From: Clostridia bacterium
GTDB lineage: Bacteria; Bacillota; Clostridia; Oscillospirales; CAG-382
DNA: 10,653 nt
Reading direction: 5' to 3'
Assembly: GCA_017560285.1 (NCBI GenBank)
Contig: JAFYOG010000187.1
Location: 1-10,653, forward strand
The notes beneath the pieces are model-generated. The model did not search any database and was not told the origin of the DNA. It was given only the letters and a program-made list of their open reading frames with translations. A program made the position numbers and the translations under genes. This document shows, in pieces, positions 6,964 to 10,653 of this stretch. Position 1 is the stretch's first letter. The number at the start of each line of letters is the position of its first letter.

Positions 6964-7141
6964 ATCCATTGCGAAAGCGATGGCATATCATCACGCTTTA
7001 GCGTGTATATCATCGCCGCAGGCGTATATCATCAACCGCAGGTTGTATCGCTTCCGCAATGATGATATACAACACTCCGTGTTGATGATATACCGCAACA
7101 AGTTGCGGATGATATACAAGGCTATGCCTTGATTTATTTAC
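6964..7141. repeat. Array of short hairpins separated by a conserved 10-bp linker that inverts midway
   Basis: Short palindromes alternate with a 10-bp linker. The first half carries gcatatcatc (6983-6992, one mismatch) and gtatatcatc (7005-7014, 7024-7033). The second half carries the exact reverse complement gatgatatac (7061-7070, 7084-7093, 7108-7117), and a decayed copy ends it (7131-7141). The palindromes are 6966-6983 (7 bp, GAAA loop), 6992-7005, 7014-7024, 7033-7045, a weaker one at 7047-7060, 7070-7084, 7093-7108 and 7117-7131. Each has its own stem sequence, yet all except 7047-7060 are fully self-complementary with loops of 3-4 nt, which points to selection on structure. The linkers of the two halves can pair with each other. 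No coding frame runs through it. It fills the space between the tRNA-Arg terminator and the next promoter. I know no named family for it; a non-autonomous mobile repeat and a structured RNA are both possible. Confidence 0.9.
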
Positions 7142-7157
7142 AAAATTATGGTATAAT
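7129..7157 (+). promoter_or_regulatory. Promoter of the 157-aa protein gene, overlapping the end of the hairpin array
   Basis: A perfect -10 TATAAT (7152-7157) lies 17 bp after TTGATT (7129-7134, four of six -35 bases). The -35 overlaps the right arm of the last hairpin (7117-7131) and the decayed linker, so array structure or loss could affect this promoter. Predicted start is near 7164, about 34 nt before the ATG. Confidence 0.7.
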
Positions 7158-7197
7158 AATTTCAAGAACATTACATTTGACAAAGGAGTGCAATTGC

Positions 7198-7671
7198 ATG
7201 AAATACGTTTCTGTTAATAAACTCTCTGATTTCGAATTTCATGATGCAGAATTTGCACTTGAGATCTTTGACAACAAATGCTTAAGAGTTAAGGCAATTT
7301 ACTTAAATATTCATAAAGACGCAGAGCAAAACCAACATGTAACCGATATGGAAATCAACCTTGCCTACATTACCTTTGAGGAGTTTAATTTATTGTCCTA
7401 TGAACCAGGGGTAGCCTGGAAACAAGACGAACACGGCGAGTTTCATCCTACCGAACCACAGATTATTTTAACCGACGAGTATGCACATGCTCGTTTTTTA
7501 GAACAATTGAAAAACGGTCTAACAATATTTGATTTAGGTGAAAAAGAGCCAAATACTTATTTTATTGATGCAATGTCAAAAGATCCATTTTTTACAGTTT
7601 GCTTTACCTTTAAAAATGTAAGCATAGAATGGGATGAATATAAAAAACAAGCGTGGTATGTATCGAAATAA
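7198..7671 (+). CDS. Uncharacterised 157-aa cytoplasmic protein with FEFHDAEF N-terminal motif
   Basis: I do not recognise a named function. The start chosen is the ATG at 7198, which has AAAGGAG at 7182-7188. The open frame continues upstream to an ATA-like codon, but that part would run through the promoter. The protein is acidic and looks rich in beta strands, with no signal peptide or membrane helix. Notable stretches are FEFHDAEF (12-19), YLNIHKDAEQN (35-45), the acidic central part, and a C-terminal FFTVCFTFKNVSIEWDEY near 130-147. The HDAE motif near the N-terminus followed by short strands loosely resembles Imm50-like immunity proteins of toxin systems, but no toxin gene is next to it, so this is only a suggestion. 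It appears to be a single-gene unit with its own promoter and a terminator at 7765-7800. Confidence 0.8.
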   Translation: MKYVSVNKLSDFEFHDAEFALEIFDNKCLRVKAIYLNIHKDAEQNQHVTDMEINLAYITFEEFNLLSYEPGVAWKQDEHGEFHPTEPQIILTDEYAHARFLEQLKNGLTIFDLGEKEPNTYFIDAMSKDPFFTVCFTFKNVSIEWDEYKKQAWYVSK

Positions 7672-7701
7672 TCATCTAATTTGTGGTTTATCTCACCGAC
7701 C

Positions 7702-7754
7702 TACACACCTTTTTACTGTTCTTACCTACATTTACACACCTTTTTACTGCTCTT
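7702..7754. repeat. 22-bp direct repeat, two copies
   Basis: TACACACC-TTTTT-ACTG-(T/C)-TCTT occurs at 7702-7723 and again at 7733-7754, with one mismatch and a period of 31 bp. Similarity extends loosely upstream (accgac/acctac), so the original unit may be about 30 bp. It lies in the 3' untranslated region of the 157-aa gene, ahead of the terminator. Function unknown; a local tandem duplication or a protein-binding pair. Confidence 0.8.
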
Positions 7755-7764
7755 TCGCAAAAAG

Positions 7765-7800
7765 AAAAGACAAGTTTAATTACTTGTCTTTTTTTATTTT
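7765..7800 (+). terminator. Intrinsic terminator after the 157-aa gene
   Basis: An 11-bp stem (aaaagacaagt 7765-7775 with acttgtctttt 7782-7792, loop ttaatt) ends in a T-run interrupted by one A. It separates the 157-aa gene from the MerR promoter. Confidence 0.85.
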
Positions 7801-7811
7801 TTAAAAAACTA

Positions 7812-7842
7812 TTGACATTGACGTTGCGTAAAGTGATATAAT
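7812..7842 (+). promoter_or_regulatory. MerR-type promoter with 19-bp spacer and overlapping operator
   Basis: A consensus -35 TTGACA (7812-7817) and a consensus -10 TATAAT (7837-7842) are 19 bp apart. This over-long spacer is characteristic of promoters activated by MerR-family proteins twisting the DNA. An imperfect dyad (cattgacg 7816-7823 and cgtaaagt 7827-7834, five of eight positions symmetric, 3-bp centre) fills the spacer, as expected for the operator. It implies autoregulation of the MerR gene downstream. Confidence 0.75.
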
Positions 7843-7867
7843 TAAATCGAAAGGGAAGTGGTTGATT

Positions 7868-8545
7868 ATGAAATTGATAGATATAAACGAAGTTTGTAAT
7901 ATGTTAAACATTACTTCAAGAACACTACGGTTTTACGAAGAAGAGGGTCTTATTTCCGGTGTGAAATCTCAATCAAATCGCAGACAGTATAGCATAAATC
8001 AAATTGAAATTATTAAAAAAATTATTATACTGCGCACATTGGGATTAACAATAAAAGATATACAGCAAATACAGAAAGGCGACTCCGAATTAAAGCAAGC
8101 CATTGAATTGCATAAAGCTCAAATCATATCAAAAGTTAATTCAATGATTAATAAACTGCGTTTATTAGACGAAGCTTTATCTACACTAAAGAGCAATGGT
8201 GACATTTTTGAAAAAAATATAGATTCGAAATACGGTAATTCGATTAATAATGAATTAATCTCTAATCTAACAAAAAGTTTTATAGACGGTAAATACGAGG
8301 AAATTCATAATCGATTTTCTGATAAACTAAGCGAAGCTACACCCAAAGATGATTTAACTTGTATTATTGAAGAAACCTTGCGGCCGATTGGAAAATTCAT
8401 TTTGATTGATACCATAAAACAAGATGAAAAAATCAATAACATTTATTATAGCTATTTAAGATATGAAAAATTAGGCTTAGTCATTAAATATGTAATGGAT
8501 GGTACTGAAATAACAGGATTTTGGCTTAATTATTATGAAATTTAA
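7868..8545 (+). CDS. MerR-family transcriptional regulator with a C-terminal DUF3887-like domain
   Basis: MerR proteins bind long-spacer promoters as dimers and activate them when the C-terminal domain binds its effector. The N-terminal winged helix-turn-helix is clear in residues 1-70: LIDINEVCNMLNITSRTLRFYEEEGLI, then NRRQYS and LRTLGLTIKDIQQI. A dimerising helix follows (about 72-108). Residues 125-222 resemble DUF3887, an NTF2-like fold mostly known from exported proteins: NLTKSFIDGKYEEIHNRF, the ETLRPIGKF segment, and a strand ending DGTEITGFWL. It would be the sensor, with an unknown ligand. The first part of the description is seen; the DUF3887 assignment is from memory of the family. 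ATG 7868 is preferred because the family begins MKLIDINEV, but TTG 7862 lies at a better distance from AAGGG (7851-7855). The gene looks more AT-rich than the core genes. The zinc-ribbon gene follows after 10 bp. Confidence 0.88.
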   Translation: MKLIDINEVCNMLNITSRTLRFYEEEGLISGVKSQSNRRQYSINQIEIIKKIIILRTLGLTIKDIQQIQKGDSELKQAIELHKAQIISKVNSMINKLRLLDEALSTLKSNGDIFEKNIDSKYGNSINNELISNLTKSFIDGKYEEIHNRFSDKLSEATPKDDLTCIIEETLRPIGKFILIDTIKQDEKINNIYYSYLRYEKLGLVIKYVMDGTEITGFWLNYYEI

Positions 8546-8555
8546 GGTGTAATTA

Positions 8556-8891
8556 ATGATGAAAAAATTCATATTATATTTAACATTGTTATGTAATATA
8601 ATGTTGTTAAGCGGTTGCGAAATTCATTTTGGTGACAAACGCTATGAAATTCCATGGCAGGTTGCTTTAATAATAAACCTTTTAATTTCGTTGCCGTTTA
8701 TACTTTTGTTTTATTTTACTTTGCCGAATAAGTTTTGGGCATATTGTCCTAAATGCGAATCGGTATTTTATGTTAAGAAACGTGTCATCAGCTTCAAAAC
8801 GCATTCGCCTGAATATATTGAGTTTCTGTGCAAATGCCCTTGTTGCGGAAAGCGCTCGGTGTGCAGATCTTCTTATAACCAAGACCGATAG
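8556..8891 (+). CDS. Small lipoprotein-like membrane protein with a C-terminal zinc ribbon
   Basis: I do not recognise a named family. The 111 aa contain a lipoprotein-type signal (residues 1-20, lipobox LSGC with C21), a short outer segment, a second membrane helix (about 34-56), then a basic tail with C64-P-K-C67 and C92-K-C94-P-C96-C97-G. C64/C67 with C94/C97 form a typical zinc ribbon. If C21 is lipidated outside, the helix would return the chain to the cytoplasm and place the zinc ribbon inside. If the lipobox is fortuitous, the protein would be a two-helix hairpin with the same inside zinc ribbon. ATG 8556 is used (a second ATG follows at 8559). AAGGTG at 8544-8549 overlaps the stop of the MerR gene, so the two are co-transcribed and translationally close. 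It is likely a member of the MerR regulon. Confidence 0.8.
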   Translation: MMKKFILYLTLLCNIMLLSGCEIHFGDKRYEIPWQVALIINLLISLPFILLFYFTLPNKFWAYCPKCESVFYVKKRVISFKTHSPEYIEFLCKCPCCGKRSVCRSSYNQDR

Positions 8892-8902
8892 AACAAAATA
8901 TT

Positions 8903-8952
8903 ATATTTGCACTAACAAACTTATAAAAAGTTGTTAATTTATCTGCAAATAT
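8903..8952. repeat. Nested inverted repeats between the zinc-ribbon gene and the DUF1576 gene
   Basis: An outer perfect 9-bp pair (atatttgca 8903-8911 and tgcaaatat 8944-8952) encloses an inner pair (taacaaactt 8913-8922 and aagttgtta 8928-8936, one bulged A). Together they can form one long hairpin of about 18 bp. There is no T-run after it, so it is a poor intrinsic terminator. It ends 5 bp before the likely -35 of the next gene and may be a regulatory site. Confidence 0.6.
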
Positions 8953-8956
8953 CACA

Positions 8957-8985
8957 TTGCGAAAGATTGTATAATATGTTATTAT
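8957..8985 (+). promoter_or_regulatory. Candidate promoter of the DUF1576 gene
   Basis: TTGCGA (8957-8962) and TATTAT (8980-8985) are 17 bp apart. A perfect TATAAT also lies at 8970-8975, but it has no good -35 at the right distance. Which one is used cannot be decided from sequence alone. Confidence 0.5.
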
Positions 8986-9017
8986 ATGTCGTAAACTGTA
9001 ATAATAGGGAATAGGTT

Positions 9018-10469
9018 ATGAATTTTTTGCATTACAACCCCAAACATATATCGGCTTTCGACGCGGAGGTTCATCACGGAAAAAACGCGCATAAGCTTAT
9101 AAATATTTTTACTTTGCTTATTACGCTATCTTTCTTTATAGCCGCACCGTTGGGTGTTTGGTATGCCGCCGAAACCGATTTTTGGGCTAATCTATACAGA
9201 ATATTAACGTCGCCTTCTAAGCTTGTTACCGATTATTTTGCTCTTGGCGGATTAGGAAGTACGTTTTTTAATGCGGCAATATGCGGTTTGGCATCAAATA
9301 TGATTATGTTGTTAAGCCGCGCACAAGCAAAAGCCACAACCTTTGCGGGATATATGCTTGTTGTTGCTCACTGTTTTTACGGTCTTAATTTTGTAAATAT
9401 GTGGCCTACTATTTTAGGGGTTCTGTTATTTTGCAAAATACTTAAGAAATCTTTTAGAGAAAATCTTCACATCGCTTTGTTTTCAACTGCGCTCGGTCCT
9501 TTTATAAGCGACTTTGCGTTTAGATATACAATTACCGACACCTTTGATGCAACCAACCCGCAAATTACCGTTTTGGGTGTGATTTTTGCTTTATTATTTG
9601 GTATTGCGGCGGGGTTTGTTGTTCCTGCATTACTACCCGGCACAACCGCAATGCACCGCGGGTTTAACATGTATAAAGCAGGGTTAGCAATAGGTATTTT
9701 GGGTATATTTATTTATTCCTTTATGTATAAATCCTTAGGTATAAATGCACCCGAAGTTGTTGATATAGTTAACCCCGAATATTATGCTTTGAAATATGGG
9801 TACAGAGGTTTTGTAAACATATACTTAATCATTCTGTTTACGATGGCTATCATAATGGGCTTTATCTACAACCGAAACAGCTTCCGCGGATATAAAGAGC
9901 TGTTAAAAAGCGTAAGCTACGGTGTAGATTTCTTAGATAAGTTCGGAATGTCGGTATGTTTAATTAACTTCGGTGTATACGGTTTTTGCATATTAGCTTA
10001 CCTTAATACCGTTTTTGTACTTCCCGAAATTTTTGGGTTCCTGCCTCAAGGCGTAGGATTTACAGGCCCCACTTTAGGCGTTGTATTTGCCGCGCTGACG
10101 TTTTCTGCCGATGGGCAGCAGCCCAGAACCATATTCCCCATAGTTTTAGGATACGGGCTGTTATTTGCGGTTGTATGCGGTATATGCGGGGTAATGGACA
10201 TAAGAGTTCCGTGGTCTTTGTCTAATCAGGGATATATTAACGGTTTGGCGTTCTCTACAGGTCTTTGCGCATTCAGCGGAAAATACGGTTGGAAGGTTGG
10301 TACGTTAGCGGGATTTTTAAGCGCGATTATTTGCACCTCTACATCGGAAATGCACGGCGGCTTTGTGCTGTACAACGGCGGTTTTACTGCAGGTCTTACC
10401 GCATTGGTATTATTGCCTATACTTGATTATTATAAAGTAAAACCCAAATTTGAAGACGATACACATTAA
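9018..10469 (+). CDS. DUF1576 multi-pass membrane protein, putative transporter
   Basis: The 483-aa protein is largely hydrophobic with roughly ten or more membrane helices, starting near residue 26. Motifs that I associate with the DUF1576 family of Bacillota are seen: DYFALGGLGSTFFNA (72-86), FVNMWPTILGVLLF (125-138), HIALFSTALGPFIS (151-164), MHRGFNMYKAGLAIG (212-226) and NQGYINGLAFSTG (403-415). Function is not established; the shape suggests transport. The second half repeats motifs of the first in the same order (see findings). The N-terminus before helix 1 is hydrophilic (about 25 aa) and there is no cleavable signal. ATG 9018 has GGGA at 9007-9010. It appears to be a single-gene unit with its own promoter and a terminator overlapping its stop. 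Its codon use resembles the core genes rather than the MerR gene. Confidence 0.85.
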   Translation: MNFLHYNPKHISAFDAEVHHGKNAHKLINIFTLLITLSFFIAAPLGVWYAAETDFWANLYRILTSPSKLVTDYFALGGLGSTFFNAAICGLASNMIMLLSRAQAKATTFAGYMLVVAHCFYGLNFVNMWPTILGVLLFCKILKKSFRENLHIALFSTALGPFISDFAFRYTITDTFDATNPQITVLGVIFALLFGIAAGFVVPALLPGTTAMHRGFNMYKAGLAIGILGIFIYSFMYKSLGINAPEVVDIVNPEYYALKYGYRGFVNIYLIILFTMAIIMGFIYNRNSFRGYKELLKSVSYGVDFLDKFGMSVCLINFGVYGFCILAYLNTVFVLPEIFGFLPQGVGFTGPTLGVVFAALTFSADGQQPRTIFPIVLGYGLLFAVVCGICGVMDIRVPWSLSNQGYINGLAFSTGLCAFSGKYGWKVGTLAGFLSAIICTSTSEMHGGFVLYNGGFTAGLTALVLLPILDYYKVKPKFEDDTH

Positions 10470-10493
10470 AAAGAGCCTATATGGCTCTTTTTT
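10468..10493 (+). terminator. Intrinsic terminator of the DUF1576 gene
   Basis: A stem of 8-10 bp (10468-10477 with 10483-10492, core agagcc/ggctct, loop tatat) ends in a T-run to 10493. It overlaps the stop codon at 10467-10469. Confidence 0.9.
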
Positions 10494-10526
10494 ACATTTT
10501 AGAAACATACATCACCTGCTAAACGC

Positions 10527-10555
10527 TTGACTTTATATAAGTAAAACTATATAAT
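10527..10555 (+). promoter_or_regulatory. Promoter of the gene starting at 10594
   Basis: TTGACT (10527-10532), a 17-bp spacer and a perfect TATAAT (10550-10555) make a near-consensus housekeeping promoter. The start would be near 10562, about 32 nt before the ATG. Confidence 0.8.
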
Positions 10556-10593
10556 ATGTAATAGTGAATTATAATTGTTTTCGGAGATTCATA

Positions 10594-10653
10594 ATGAAAA
10601 AGATAACGCTGTTTACTCTAATTTTTACTTTATTATTTTCTGTATTTGCAATA
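10594..10653 (+). CDS. Start of an exported or membrane protein (3' end outside window)
   Basis: Only 20 codons are visible, beginning MKKITLFTLIFTLLFSVFAI. A short basic start followed by an uninterrupted hydrophobic stretch is a signal peptide or signal anchor. CGGAG at 10582-10586 lies 7 nt before the ATG, and a strong promoter precedes it. The function cannot be told. Confidence 0.75.
   Translation, partial: MKKITLFTLIFTLLFSVFAI

Noticed and set aside
6964..7141. CRISPR array
   Set aside because: The repeated unit is only 10 bp, it changes orientation midway, and the intervening segments are short palindromes rather than unique 30-40-bp spacers. No cas genes are present.
7129..7197. N-terminal extension of the 157-aa protein to an upstream start
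   Set aside because: The extension would run through the -10 and the predicted transcription start and has no ribosome binding site, while ATG 7198 has a strong one.
8956..8965. attgcgaaag shared with the first hairpin of the array (6968-6977)
   Set aside because: The match stops after 10 bases, no linker is nearby, and a chance 10-mer match is plausible in a window this size.

Overview
The window looks like chromosome from a low- to mid-GC member of the Bacillota, most likely the Clostridia. The evidence is strong AGGAGG-type ribosome binding sites, short intergenic gaps, sigma-A-like promoters, a cysS-mrnC (Mini-III RNase) pair, a Gram-positive type LexA and a DUF1576 membrane protein. No species can be named from the sequence. 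Every clear gene is on the + strand.

Region 1 (1-4000) is a housekeeping operon: the 3' part of rimO (ribosomal protein S12 methylthiotransferase), pgsA (phosphatidylglycerophosphate synthase), cysS (cysteinyl-tRNA synthetase), mrnC (23S rRNA maturation RNase, start overlapping cysS) and lexA (SOS repressor). Gaps are 4-22 bp or overlaps, with no internal promoter visible. It probably ends at an AT-rich inverted repeat near 4036-4086.

Region 2 (4098-6963) starts with a promoter, tRNA-Lys(TTT) and a strong terminator. Then come ppiB (cyclophilin), an ACSM-type acyl-CoA synthetase, a small four-helix membrane protein joined to it by a TAATG overlap, tRNA-Arg(CCG) and a second strong terminator.

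Region 3 (6964-8952) is the accessory part. It opens with an unusual 178-bp array of short hairpins separated by a conserved 10-bp linker (gtatatcatc, which inverts to gatgatatac halfway). The array runs into the promoter of an uncharacterised 157-aa protein. After a 22-bp direct repeat and a terminator comes a two-gene unit: a MerR-family regulator whose C-terminal domain resembles DUF3887, expressed from a promoter with the 19-bp spacer typical of MerR control, and a small lipoprotein-like membrane protein with a zinc ribbon. The MerR gene looks more AT-rich than the core genes, so this part may have been acquired.

Region 4 (8957-10653) has a DUF1576 multi-pass membrane protein that shows an internal duplication, a terminator, a consensus promoter, and the first 20 codons of a gene whose product begins with a signal-peptide-like sequence.

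The best candidate for something undescribed is the hairpin array at 6964-7141. Next are the MerR-DUF3887 regulator with its zinc-ribbon lipoprotein partner. No gene-free stretch exceeds 300 bp.
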